A stretch of 64,000 bases of DNA, from positions 213,338,287 through 213,402,286 of the forward strand of contig NC_061115.1 in assembly GCF_002878395.1 (NCBI RefSeq). Reading direction: 5' to 3'. Shown here one piece after another: positions 47,540 to 58,459 of this stretch. Within the stretch, counting starts at the first letter, position 1. Each line of letters opens with the position of its first letter. This DNA is from Capsicum annuum (Eukaryota; Streptophyta; Magnoliopsida; Solanales; Solanaceae). The position numbers and the translations under genes are program-made. Under the pieces are notes generated by a model. It was not told where the DNA came from. It did not search any database and saw only the letters and a list, made by a program, of their open reading frames with translations.

Positions 47540-48275
47540 TGATATGAAAAACAAAGCTAGTAATCAAAATTATAGCTAAGGAGAGGAGATAAAGATGATA
47601 ACAATGACACAAGATGAAACAAGACACGGATTCAACACAAACACAAGGGAAATTACATAGGAAATAAAGATAGATAGTGAAACCAAGATTATTACAAGAT
47701 TAAGAACCAAGTGTATTTCAACACTAACCCCTAATGAATGTAATAATGAAAACCACACTCTTACGGTGACCGCCAAGGTAATCGACTCGCCTCAAGATCC
47801 ACCGCTTTCAAGCAAAGAACAATATTGGCTTTTCCAAGCCCTATACTAAGGATGACTTTTCCAAGTCCTAATTAAGACTATACTAAGGTGGTCTACTCTT
47901 AAGAGAGAGGATTTTCAAGTGTTTCAATCTTTCATCATTCAAAACTAACTAGCAAATGAATTAATAAAACTTATTTATAGTCTAACTTATTACATAACAA
48001 AATAATCATAATACCCTTAATGAAAAAGGGTGGTCATAGAGTGTTACTTGGACAAGGCTAAGTGAACAAAATGTCCTTAATGAAGGCCCAAAACCGTGAG
48101 TCCTCAATTTTCAGTGCTCCAAGCAATCTTCCACATGTGGGATTGCTCTTTGGTGTACTCAAATCGGCCCCTCTATGTAGGATACCGTGTCCTCAATGCG
48201 ACCAAAGCTTGATGCCCCACGTACTAACTTCGAATGATGTCATCGAAAGTTAAGGTAGCCATTTGACTCATATCA
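47540..48275 (-). repeat. 5' LTR of nested element
   Basis: 736 bases, the upstream LTR in minus-strand sense, ending at 47540 next to the primer site. About 42 differences from the 3' LTR by hand count. Confidence 0.95.
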
Positions 48276-48869
48276 CAGCAGACTGGTAGTGTGAAGGCTT
48301 ATTAAACTAAGTTTGACAGGTTGTTATGTGGGGTAAATTTATCTGATGAAAATGCCTTGAGTTGTTACTTAGGAGGGCTGAAACCTGAACTTAACAAAGT
48401 TGTTAGGATTCAGAGTCCAAGAACTCTTCACCAGGCCTACAAAATCACTAGATTGCAAGAAGAGATTTTTGAAGCTCAAGTTCAATCATGGGGTTTAAGG
48501 ATGCCAGGCCTATTACCTACCCTTAATCCTTCCTTTCAACCAAGACCCTCTACTAAAACACCTGTAGTTAAGAAGAATGTTGGGACAAATTAGGTGACTA
48601 GTCAAATGGTATATCAAAATGTTGTTAGTAAATTCCCAGCTAGAAGACTTTCTGCTGCTAAAATGAATGAGAAAAGGGCAAAAGGCCTTTGTTTTATCTG
48701 TAATAAACCTTATGTACAAGGACATAATTATAGAAGTAAGAAGAAACTATATGGTAGAGGTATTGGAAAATGAAGATACTGCAGAGATAAGTTATAGTGA
48801 TGTAGTGCAAGAATTGTTGAATGAACCTGAAGACTCTATGGCTATATCACTTCAAGTTTTTACTAGTAT

Positions 48870-51800
48870 TTCTAGTTATCGAACTATTAGATTCACAAAG
48901 TATCATGAGAAAAAACCCTTACAGGTGCTAATTGACACTGGGAGCACATATAATTTCATTGATAAATCTATAGCCACAAGGTTGGGTTGTCAAGTTGATC
49001 CTACAGTGGAACAATCTATTAGTATTGCAGATGGTAGAATAGTGCAGACTGCTGTTATGTGTAAAAATCTGCAGTGGTTACTATAAGGTACCACCTTCTC
49101 TTCATACTTTGTGTTATTACTTTTAGGGAATTTGAATATTGTGTTGGGAGTACTGTAGTTAAGCACATTGGGAAGGATACTATTTGATTTCAAGAATAGA
49201 ACAATTGAATTTGTTTACAAGGGCAAGAAACATGTGTTGAGAGGAGCTAGTGATAAACTTAAGTCTGCTAAGGCAACCGAGATGATTAAACAAGAAGCAC
49301 AAGATGCTCAATTATTTACGTTATTGCTGGTGGATAGTACAACAGATGACACTAGTTGTTACAATATCCAAGCTACTCCATCTACTAGTATAAATCCTGT
49401 TTTAGATTTTTTAGTTAAGCAGCACTCTTGTTCTTTTGAAATACCTAGCACACTACCTCCACACATGGGTGAATTTAACCATACAATTCCATTGATTGAG
49501 TCTGCTAATCTAGTATAATACCTTACGGATATCCTACTTTCAAGAAGGATATCATTGAGAAACTTGTCTAAGAAATGATGGAACAAGGGGTAATACAAAA
49601 TAGTACTAGCCCTTATGATTCTCCGGTGGTATTAGTAGGGAAAAATATGGTACATGGAGGCTTTGTGTGGATTATAGAAGCCTGAATCAGTTGACTATCA
49701 AAGATAAGTTTCCTATACCTATGATTGAAGACTTGTTTGATGAATTAGGGGGTGCTGTGTTGTTTTCCAAAATAGACTTAAGGGCAGAGTATCATCAGTT
49801 GAGAATGGACAAAAATGATACTTATAAAATTGCTTTTAAGACTCAAAAAGGTCACTATGAGTTTTTAGTAATGCCTGTTGGCTTAACTAATGCACTCTCT
49901 TCCTTTCAAGGGCTGATGAATACTGCTTTTAAGCCTCTACTCAGAAAATCAGTTCTTGTGTTCTTTGATGACATACTCATCTATAGTAAGACTTTGAATG
50001 ATCATGTTGCACATGTTAAGGCTGTATTTGAATTAATGAAGCAATATCAGTTGTATGCAAAAATGTCTAAGTGTGCATTTGGGGTGGATAAGGTAGAATA
50101 CTCAGGTCATTACATAAGTAGTGAAGGTGTTTCAACTAATCTTAAAAAGATCAGTGTTGTGCAACAATGGCCACTTCCAAGCAACATAAAGCAATTGAGG
50201 GGTTTCTATGTCTTGCTAGATACTATAGAGATTTATTCAAGGCTTTGGTGCTATTTGTAGACTACTACATGACCTGTTGAAAAATGATGGATTCAATTGG
50301 TTTGAACAGGCTACTACAACATTCCATGCACTCAAAAAAGCTCTAGTTTCTCCACATGTGTTAGCTATGCCTAATTATTCCTTGCTTTTTATGGTTGATA
50401 ATGGTGCAAGTGAAAAGAGAATTGGTGATGTGCTAATGCAACAAGGTCATCCCATTGCATATATCAGTAAAGCCTTGGCTCCAAAACATCAAGTCATGTC
50501 TATGTATGATAGGAAATTGTTGGCTCTTATATTTGTTGTTACAAAGTGGTCTCATTACTTGTTGGGGAGACATTTTGTTGTTAGGATTGATCAGAAGGCA
50601 TTAAAATATTTGTTACATCAATAGATACACACTGACTTTCAAGTTGTAGGAATCTCTAAACTGATGGCTTTTGATTACTTTGTTAAATATAAAAAATGTT
50701 TGAGAACAAGACTGCTGATGCCTTATCTAGAATGCCTGATGTTAAACTCTTGGTTTTATCCATTTTGTCTCCACATGATGTTCTATATAATAAAATTTAA
50801 AAGAGTTGGATATACGATACTAAGTTGTAGGAAATTATTACAAGATTGCAGGTTTAACCTTTTAAGCACTATACTTGGTGTCATGCACAACTAAGATAGA
50901 AGGGTAGATTGGTGGAGGGTGATGATTCACCAATTGAAAAGGAAGATCATGGAATTGTGGCATAATACTCCTCAAGGAGGACACTCAGGGATGGATGCTA
51001 CTACTTAGAGATTGCAGTCACTATTTTATTGGAAATCCCTTTTTGCAGGATGTTACATCTTTTTTACAACAATGTAACATATGCCAAAGAAACAAGTATG
51101 ATGCAACTGCTTATCCCGGTTATTTGCAACCTTTTCCTATTCTTGAAGGTGTGTGGACTGATGTTTGCTTAGATTTTATTGAAGGACTTCCTATATCTAA
51201 TGGAAAGGATGTCATATTGGTTGTGGTTGACAGACTGAGCAAGTATGGTCATTTCTTGTGCATGCGTCATCCTTATACTACTCAATCAGTAGCCCAATGT
51301 TATTTAGACCTTGTTTTTAAGATTATGGTATGCCAGTGACCATGACAAGTGATAGAGATCATGTGCTCTTAAGTTTTTTTTGGCAAAAGCTTTTTACACT
51401 TCAAGGAGTGCAATTACAGAGATCACAGCTTACCATCCTCAGACTGATGATCAAACTAAGGTGATCAATAGGACTCTAGAGACTTGCTTAAGCCATTTTT
51501 TCTCAAACAAACCTAAGGAGTGGCCAACCTATATACCCTGGGCTGAGTGGTGGTACAATACCACTTACCATTTTACTACCAAGTGCACCCCTTATGAGGT
51601 ATTGTATGATCAGAAACCTCCTATCCATTTGCCTTACTTGGTTAGTGAGAGTGCTTCTGAGATGGTTAATAAGTCACTACAAGCTAGAGAATCCATCATT
51701 CAACTTCTGAAATTTCACATGGATAGAGCTCAACAAAGGATGAAAGACATTGCTGATAAACATAGAACTGACAGATTATTTTCAGTGGGTGATTGGGTGT

Positions 51801-52198
51801 ACTTAAAACTTCAACCTTATAGGAAATTTATAGTAGCTACGAGACCATTTAATAAGCTTGCAGCCAAGTATTATGGACCTTATATGGTGGAGGCTAGGAT
51901 TGGAGTTGTTGCTTATAGGTTATTGTTGCCCAAGGATGTTCTTACTCATCTTACCTTCCATGTTTTGCAGCTCAAGAAGTGTTATGTAGTCCTCATGAGC
52001 TTCAACCATCCACCTGTTTTACACTTATATAGTCCCTTTTATCCTGATTCAGAATCAGTTCTAGATAGGAGGATGGTCAAGCAAGATAACAAGGCAGTAG
52101 GTCAGGTCCTGGTCAAATGGACTGATCTTGAAGCATCTCAAGCTACTTGGGATTTTGTTTCAGAGTTACACACTAAGTTTCCTGATTTCCATCCTTGA
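48870..52198 (+). pseudogene. pol of gypsy element with chromodomain-like tail
   Basis: The protease keeps Asp-Thr-Gly (VLIDTGSTYNFIDKS, about 48928). RT runs about 49600-50200 with PVGLTNALSSFQGLMN and the FFDD box (VLVFFDDILIYSKT). RNase H is at 50277-50624, then the integrase with HHCC-type CNICQRNK (about 51085), CLDFIEGLPISNGKDV and a tail (YYGPYMVEARIGVVAYRL, about 51870). The end (VLDRRMVKQDNKAVGQVLVKW, ATWDFVSELHTKFPDF) is chromodomain-like, as in compact plant chromoviruses. The reading frame changes at least four times (between 49518 and 49667, near 50200, near 50900 and near 51340) with several stops, so it is inactive. Confidence 0.93.
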
Positions 52199-52218
52199 GG
52201 ACAAGGATGTTCTTCACC

Positions 52219-52239
52219 GGGGGGGGGGGGGGGGGTTAT
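52219..52239 (+). other. Polypurine tract of gypsy element (17 G)
   Basis: A run of 17 G (52219-52235) plus TTAT directly before the 3' LTR. An all-G tract of this length is unusual; it is partly prone to sequencing or replication slippage. Confidence 0.8.
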
Positions 52240-52610
52240 TGATACAAGCTAGAAGTTAGAGGAATGAGCTAAGCTGCCAGCTGGCACTTTGAAGAAACAA
52301 GTATTGAAGAATTAGTTAAACAGTTATAGTTTAAATTTCTGTTATATAACTGTAGCTTAGGTAGTTAACACTGTAGTAGTTCCATTTCTTTGTTAGTTTA
52401 TTTCCGTTAGTAATTCAGTCCAACTATAAAAGCTAAGATGTAAGCCACATTAATCATTCATGAATAATACCTCAAGTTCCTCTCTTCTATATTTTCTCTA
52501 TGATTTCCTTTAGCTACAATTCTCAGATTAATCCCTGATTTAGCTATCATCTGCTTCGAGTTAGCTCCTCGATTAACAATTTTCAGGCGTGAATCCCTGT
52601 AAGCGCATCA
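52240..52610 (+). repeat. 3' LTR of gypsy element
   Basis: 371 bases, TGATACAAGCTAGAAG to AAGCGCATCA, followed by the CCCCC target duplication. Confidence 0.93.
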
Positions 52611-53735
52611 CCCCCAATCATCACGCACGAATATAGCCTAGGTTAATGGTTTCTAAAAAAACAGATTTAGCTTTCGGAGAAATTGCTTATTAAGTTCACA
52701 AGTAGCAAGGGGGGACTGGAGCAAACTACCATGAGACAAAAGATTTTTTTTTAAAAGTGATTTGATTCGAAACTCTGATATGTCCAAGGTTCAATATTAT
52801 AATAATTTCAAAGATTTTTCCTGACTTTATCTGTGTCAACAAAGAATTTGAAATACCTCGACTTTTTAAAAATATGTCTCAGTCAAATATCACTTATTCA
52901 AAGCAATTCTTTTTACCCTTATAGTTCAATTTTCACAAGTAGCTAGGGCGTCTATTAGACAAAAAACTTGTCAAATCCACATCAAGATATCTAATAATGT
53001 ATTATGTGTGACATTTGTGTTCATATGACAATCATTATCCTTGAGTTCATTTGTTGTCTCAACTCTTGCAAATTATGTTGCAATAAAATATTTTGAAATC
53101 TTGTAAAAATATTTGTTTTATTTGATATGTTATATATAGATATATTAAAAAGAGTTCTTTTATTAGGTACTAAAAGAATTATGATAACAAATAAAGAAAT
53201 TAAAATTTAGTAAAAATTGGATGAATTGATTTATGATTCATTTTTTAGTTCATTTCACCTCAACTCATTTCATTCGGAGTAACTTTTTAGGCGAATTGAT
53301 ATCCCACTCATTTATTAACTAAATCGCTTTTAACTCACCTAAATTTAATTGTAATTCATCCATTTGACACCCTTACTGACATGCTATATTATCAATTCCT
53401 TTTATACAAACTTTTTATTAGTGAATCGAACATATGTAGACCAATAACCAAATCATGATATTAATTTACTATGCTTTTGTTTATCTTATTTTTTCGAACT
53501 TGCTTTGTTACGCTTGTGTATGACAACCTGATTATTCGATCCCAACAACATTCAAAGCGAAATGCATGCATAAAAAATGAAATAGCAATAAAAAGGAATA
53601 TATTGTAGTACAAAATCTATTTTCTCCTCAAATTTATGGCACTTTATTGACAACATATAATTTATTGTGCCATGGGAGCTAAATTAAATTAGAAAAATGG
53701 AAATCTATTTTCACAGTGGACTTTCCAATTTTGTC
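52611..53735. other. AT-rich spacer
   Basis: No gene, RNA gene or paired element ends recognised between the gypsy element and the last exon of the next gene. Confidence 0.6.
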
Positions 53736-56700
53736 TCAAGCTCCAACTGATTTCAAGGACTCAATTTTTCTCGGCCTGCAATAATTAAACAAATATATAC
53801 AAATTTAATATTTTAAAGGATTGGAATGAAATGATGAACCAAAATATATACAACAACAACAATATATTTATGGTAATTCTATAAGTGAAATCTAATAAGA
53901 ATAAAATGTACGCATATTTTATTCTTAACTTTGCAAGATTGAGAGATTATTCGGACCAAAATATATAATAGAGTAAAAATGTACCTTCATAACATTTGTC
54001 TAACATAATGCTAGTTTTTAATAGATGAATTATTTCATTCTTAATTAACTAGCAACCAAACAACCCCCAAGTTTCAAAAATCTTATAATCATATGTACAA
54101 ATGTTATGGTATATTTCTAAACCACAGGGTTTCACCCTTTTTACCTAAATTCTATCGAGTCGAACTATATCAAATAAATTTAAAAATGTCAAGTATCATT
54201 TAACTATGATTATGTGATAGAAATTTAAAATAAGATACATTTTAACTTGGCTTTAACGGGCAACTAAGCAGTACCTCAACTTTGAAAGCACATATCTAGA
54301 TATAACTTAACTGGTTTAAATTTGTCCCGTAAACACCCCAACATTAAAAATGCACATTCAAAAAAGTGTGTTTATGTGACCGAGTTAAAGTGTCTACATG
54401 TACATTTTCAAAGTTTTAATATTTAGTTATGGTGTCAATCTATGTATTATTTTATTTTTTTGACAACCATGGTGTCCGGGCCAGCTTGCGTGCACCTCGA
54501 CTAATTTCACAGGATATCTGTCACCTCCCACCAACAATAGGTATCAGGTAATTCTATCCACCAAGGCTAGAACAGATGAAACGAAATCGCCTAATGTTTG
54601 ACTCTTTTGGGAATTGAACCTGAGAGACCTCATGGTGTTCAACGCAATTTCATTGAACCACAAGGTGTCAATCTATGTATTATACCTTCTATTTATTTAT
54701 AGCATAATACATAAGCATGCCCTTTAACTTGACCTTAGTTCACACCTATGATCTCCAACTTTGGAAGTGCCAAAGTAGGCACGTAAACTTGCATAAAGTT
54801 GAACAAATAAACACGTGCGTCCTATGTGGCATAATACACACAAGACACCATGTGGGACCTGAATTAGCCACGTAAGATGTCACATAAGACGCATGTGTGT
54901 ACTTATTCTACTTCATACAAGTTTAGGTGTGTGTCTATGCACACCCAAAGTTGGAGAACGTAGAGAAAAGTTGAAGCCAAGTTAAAGAGCACATTTATGT
55001 ATTATGCCTTTACAATACATAAACATGTCCTTTAACCTAGCCTTAGATCACATCTATGATCTCTAACTTTGGGTGTGCGCAAACAGATACTTAAAATTGT
55101 ATAAAGTTGAACAAGTAGACACACATGTCCTATGTGGCATCCTATGTGGCCAATTCTTTTCTACGTGACGTCCTATGTGTATTATGCACATAGGACCCAT
55201 GTGTGTCTACTTGTTCAACTTTATACAATTTTAAGTGTCTACTTGTGCACACCCAAAGTTGGAGGGCGTAGATGAAAGTTGAAGTCAAGTTAAAAGGACA
55301 CATTTATATATTATATCTTCCATTTATTTATTCGACAGGCATAAACACCTTGTGCGGATAAGTATTTACCTGGTGTAAGGGTCAATGTCATATTGAGAAT
55401 TAACAGGCTCTTGGATTCTACCAAATTTCCTCAAGACAGACTTGTTAATGTACTTGTTACCAGAACTAGCCATTGCATCTGGAAAATCAACTTCAGCAAG
55501 ATTTTCTCTCTTTTTTTTGGTGACATAAACACCAGGACCATGAAATAATTGTTGTTTCATTGTGAAAATGCATAATCCAACTGCCAATAATAATGTTCCA
55601 CCCAATACATACACTGGTGCCATATCTCCATTCACTGCATACCTATCCAAAAAAAATTTAAATATTGAGTTTTAAGTTTTAAGTATTGACAGAATATTTG
55701 TTATTGATCAATTGGTTATAACATGTTAAATTGGTTTGATAAAGTAAGAAAGTCTTTATACTAATAAAGTGTGTATATAACTTATAAATCATTATTCAGA
55801 GATAAAGCATTAAGCACCCTCTAGTAGAAGAGTAGAATTATGGTAAAAGTTGCTACGACACACAGAGGTTCTATTACCCCCTTGAACTCAATTTTAGCGT
55901 ATTTTTATTACTCTTTTGTATTGATGTGACATCTTTATTACGTAAAATGGGGTCCACGTCAAAGGTGCCACGTCAGCTAAAAAGTTGACAAAAGATGTCA
56001 CGTCAGCTAAAAAGGATGACAAAAATACGCTAAAATTTAGTTCGGGGATAATAAAATCCTCGTGAAGTTGGAGTGTCGTATCAAATTTGATCATAGTTCA
56101 AAGGGTACTACATGCTTTACTCCATTATTTGTAACTAAAAAGTATTAAAAAAAGAGTTTAGGTTATATATACCGTTGGAGTTATAATTTTAATTTTTTAC
56201 TCTATCACACTCACCTTAAAGATAGGTAAGCCTTAAAATGTGAGATTTGTAATCTTGAAAATAAGATATTCCATCTGATATACAATATATAAAATCGACT
56301 TGATAGTGTAAAAATTATTTAACTAAATAATATCATTTTTATTCCTAAATACTTCAGAAAGAAATTGTAAATAAAACAAACAAGTAAATAAATCATGTTT
56401 GACAAATTATATTATTTTTCAGGATAAAATGTAAATGTTACAAACTAAAATGGCAGATCAAAAACTTGTATGACACATCAATTGACAGAGTTCCATTAGT
56501 AAGATTTTGTTACTACAACTACAAAAAAAAAAAATAAGTTATTTATATCGTTAGTGTAATTTTCTTTTTTATACTATCAAATTATTCAAATGATTTACTA
56601 AAAAAAGATGAATTATAACAGATAAAGATAATTTGATAATATAAAAATTAAAGATAATAGTGAAAAGTTAAGAAGCAAACTTGGATTTTGGAGGATTGGC

Positions 56701-57365
56701 ATGAGTAGAACCACCAGCAGTAGAAGCAAACGATCGATTCGCCTCGATGGCATTCATCATAGATTTCCAGTACCTCTATCGTAACAATGAAGATAATAAT
56801 AAATATAGAAGTTATATATTATCATAATGAAAACAAATTTCTACATTGATTATCAAAAAACAATTACATCAAAGAATGTTGTTGCATTATAATAAGGTCT
56901 CAATTGAACAAATGGCTCGATCTGATCTTTTATTGAAAGTAAAATATCTAGTATTCAAACTATAAGTCACAAAAAGGATTTCTCATCTAATACTTTTGAT
57001 TGTATATCACTACACTTTAAGCTCCAAAAAACCAAAAAAAATAAAAAATAAACCATGGATTTTGAGTATCTCTGATGTAACGATAAAATTAATAATAAAT
57101 ACAGAAGTTATGATCAATATTAAAAAATGATATTTTTCTGTATTGATTATCAAATGACGATTAAACCAGAGAATGCAGTTACATTATAAGGTCTTAATTC
57201 ATTAAAAATGGATGGATTTTATAGATTTAATCGAAACTAAAAATCTAGCAATTCAAACTATAAGACATACACGTAATTGTCACTAGATTTTAATTAACTC
57301 AAACAAAAATACGAAAAAAGAAAAATAATAATTGTTTTCTTTTTACTTACCATTCTGAAGGCCAT
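53736..57365 (-). CDS. Small single-pass membrane protein, probably mitochondrial
   Basis: Four minus-strand exons (57365-57351, 56775-56681, 55642-55370, 53775-53736) join in frame to 140 aa. The start MAFRMRYWKSMMNAIEANRS followed by FASTAGG is basic and free of acids up to a possible cleavage site, like a mitochondrial presequence. One hydrophobic span (MAPVYVLGGTLLLAVGLCIF) is followed by QLFHGPGVYVTKKKREN and a soluble tail. The layout recalls B12D/MLRQ (NDUFA4-type) small respiratory proteins, but the match is weak and from memory. The last exon is inferred: exon 3 ends CCAG followed by GTAAAT and a strong acceptor 1.6 kb away gives PRKIESLKSVGA and a stop. If that intron is kept, translation ends at 55366 with a 128-aa product. 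Introns 2 and 3 are full of MITEs. Exons 1-3 are secure, exon 4 moderately so. Confidence 0.72.
53851..53954 (-). mobile_element. TS-like SINE remnant with target duplication
   Basis: The plus strand opens CAACAACAACAATATATT and contains AAAATGTACGCATATTTTAT and GAGAGATTATTCGG, a degraded reverse TS-type SINE. It is flanked by identical ACCAAAATATATA at 53838-53850 and 53955-53967. It lies in intron 3 of the small gene. Confidence 0.75.
54250..54700. mobile_element. Fold-back MITE interrupted by a SINE
   Basis: ACCTCAACTTTGAAAGCACA on the left and GTACATTTTCAAAGTTTTAA on the right are inverse arms. The element reads on across a SINE (54451-54663) into TATACCTTCTATTTATTTAT. It is related to the two elements that follow. 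Confidence 0.55.
54451..54663 (-). mobile_element. tRNA-derived SINE with perfect 20-bp target duplication
   Basis: GGTGTCAATCTATGTATTAT occurs at 54431-54450 and again at 54664-54683, an exact 20-base duplication. The element between them is in minus orientation: plus strand TTTTATTTTTTTGACAACCA (A-rich tail reversed), GTGTCCGGGCCAGCTTGCGT, and on the minus strand a B-box-like GGTTCAATTCC. It resembles a Solanaceae SolS-type SINE by memory. Confidence 0.88.
54706..55004. mobile_element. Fold-back MITE, first of two related
   Basis: The left arm CCCTTTAACTTGACCTTAGT and right arm AAGCCAAGTTAAAGAGCACA are inverse, as are CTCCAACTTTGGAAGTGC and CACCCAAAGTTGGAGAAC. About 300 bases in intron 3 of the small gene. 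Confidence 0.75.
55008..55315. mobile_element. Fold-back MITE, second of two related
   Basis: Same family as 54706-55004 (TCCTTTAACCTAGCCTTAGA on the left; TTGAAGTCAAGTTAAAAGGA on the right). Inner arms AACTTTATACAATTTTAAGT are inverse to ACTTAAAATTGTATAAAGTT. Confidence 0.75.
55846..56108. mobile_element. Fold-back MITE in intron 2 of the small gene
   Basis: TTGCTACGACACACAGAGG on the left and GTGTCGTATCAAATTTGATC on the right are inverse. The centre has GGGGTCCACGTCAAAGGTGC and repeated CACGTCAGCTAAAAAG. A relative is at 59152-59421. Confidence 0.7.
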
Positions 57366-57711
57366 TTTCACAAGTTTGGAATGTGGAACAATTGTTTTCT
57401 CAGAAAAAAGAAATTCAGTTTTATTGAAAAGGAAATGGGAGTTGATTAATTCTACATATATATATATGGGAAAAAATAGATGAGAAATTTAGGTGTCATT
57501 TAAAAAAAAAAATATTTATTTGGATGGTTATTATGGTCCTAAAAGAATGGTACAAAAGACATGTAAGATTAAATAGTCGATATTAATGGAAGGAAGTTAT
57601 TATCCTTTTTTTTCTTCATTTAAGTTTAAACCCATTATTTACGATTATATTAAGATTAATATATTTGAATCTGAATGCATATTTGAATAATAAGATATCT
57701 TTAAAATATTC
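57366..57711. other. Upstream region of the small gene
   Basis: AT-rich 5' flank with TATATATATATGGG at about 57455, roughly 90 bases before the start codon on the minus strand; a possible promoter, nothing firmer. Confidence 0.4.
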
Positions 57712-58251
57712 AAAAAAGGGCCTAACATACCCTTTAACTATCTAAAATGATGCAAAAATATCTTTCATCTACCTATTGGGCCTAAAATGCCCCTCCTATC
57801 TACCTATTGGGTCAATTTTGCCCTTCCATTTAATAAATGTCTATTGACTCCATCTCATTTATGACATGACATATTTTTATTGAACAATTAATATATAATT
57901 AAAATAATTAATTTTATCCTCAAAACTCAATCCGCCCCGGCCAAATAACCTGATCCAACTAAGATCCGCTCTAATTGCTTTTAACAAAAAATAAATCCTC
58001 ATTCATCGATCAGGTTATTTGGTCGGGGCGGATTGAGTTTTGAGGATAAAATTAATTAGTTTAATTATATATTAATTGTTCAATAAAAATATGTCATGTC
58101 ATAAATGAGGTGGAGTCAATAGACATTTATTAAATGGAAGGGCAAAATTGACCCAATAGGTAGATAGGAGGGGCATTTTAGGCCCAATAGGTAGATGAAA
58201 GATATTTTTGCATCATTTTAGATAGTTAAAGGGTATGTTAGGCCCTTTTTT
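57712..58251. mobile_element. 540-bp fold-back element with 244-bp arms
   Basis: Left arm 57712-57955 and right arm 58008-58251 are both 244 bases long and close to perfect inverse copies (AAAAAAGGGCCTAACATACC against GGTATGTTAGGCCCTTTTTT), around a 52-base loop. No coding capacity. Arm identity is far higher than in the other fold-back elements here. A target duplication was not resolved. Confidence 0.9.
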
Positions 58252-58459
58252 GTTAAATTTTAGATGCCTAAATCTGATTACACACTAAAATACTAAGATG
58301 ATGCATTAATAGCTGAATATTAAATAATTACGACAGTTTGTTTTTTCATGATTCGAATGCATCAAACGTATTCTTATTTAAAAATTAATAAATGTAAAAT
58401 TTATTAAAGTGTTAAATTAATCTAATACATATCAAAAAAATATATATTTAAAATATCAT
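58252..58459. other. AT-rich spacer
   Basis: No gene or paired element ends seen. Confidence 0.5.

Larger units (their letters stand above)
42831..48275 (-). mobile_element. Nested non-autonomous LTR retrotransposon
   Basis: A complete 5445-bp element (including 100 N) inserted into the gypsy gag. Two 736-bp LTRs (42831-43566, 47540-48275) with TGAT...ATCA ends differ at about 42 positions by hand count, nearly all transitions. The flanks are CAACA (42826-42830) and CAGCA (48276-48280), a 5-bp duplication with one change. Primer site and polypurine tract place transcription on the minus strand. The internal part holds several minus-strand open frames and a retropepsin-like scrap, but I find no reverse transcriptase, RNase H or integrase, so movement must have used enzymes supplied elsewhere. 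Confidence 0.93.
42281..48760 (+). pseudogene. gag of gypsy element, split by the nested element
   Basis: It starts at ATG 42281 (MVVRDKNMDKSTEEVNGK), stops at 42434, and resumes in frame with KLEFPQFSGHDLQTW-like text (about 42590-42830), a normal chromovirus gag core. It is cut at 42830 and continues at 48276 with LSCYLGGLKPELNKVVRI and a damaged zinc-knuckle region around CFICNKPYVQGHN (about 48690). The final zinc-binding cysteine is not seen, and further stops are present. Not functional. Confidence 0.88.
41875..52610 (+). mobile_element. Complete Ty3/gypsy chromovirus-like element, carrying a nested insertion
   Basis: LTRs at 41875-42243 and 52240-52610 match (TG...CA ends). The flanks are identical CCCCC (41870-41874, 52611-52615), a 5-bp target duplication. 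A tRNA-Met-type primer site follows the left LTR and a purine tract precedes the right one. Gag, protease, RT, RNase H, integrase and a chromodomain-like tail follow in order but are broken by stops and frame changes. Without the 5445-bp inner element and its 5-bp duplication the length is about 5.3 kb, usual for compact chromoviruses. By hand count the two LTRs differ at about 31 of 369 positions plus a 2-bp indel (about 8%). Confidence 0.95.
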
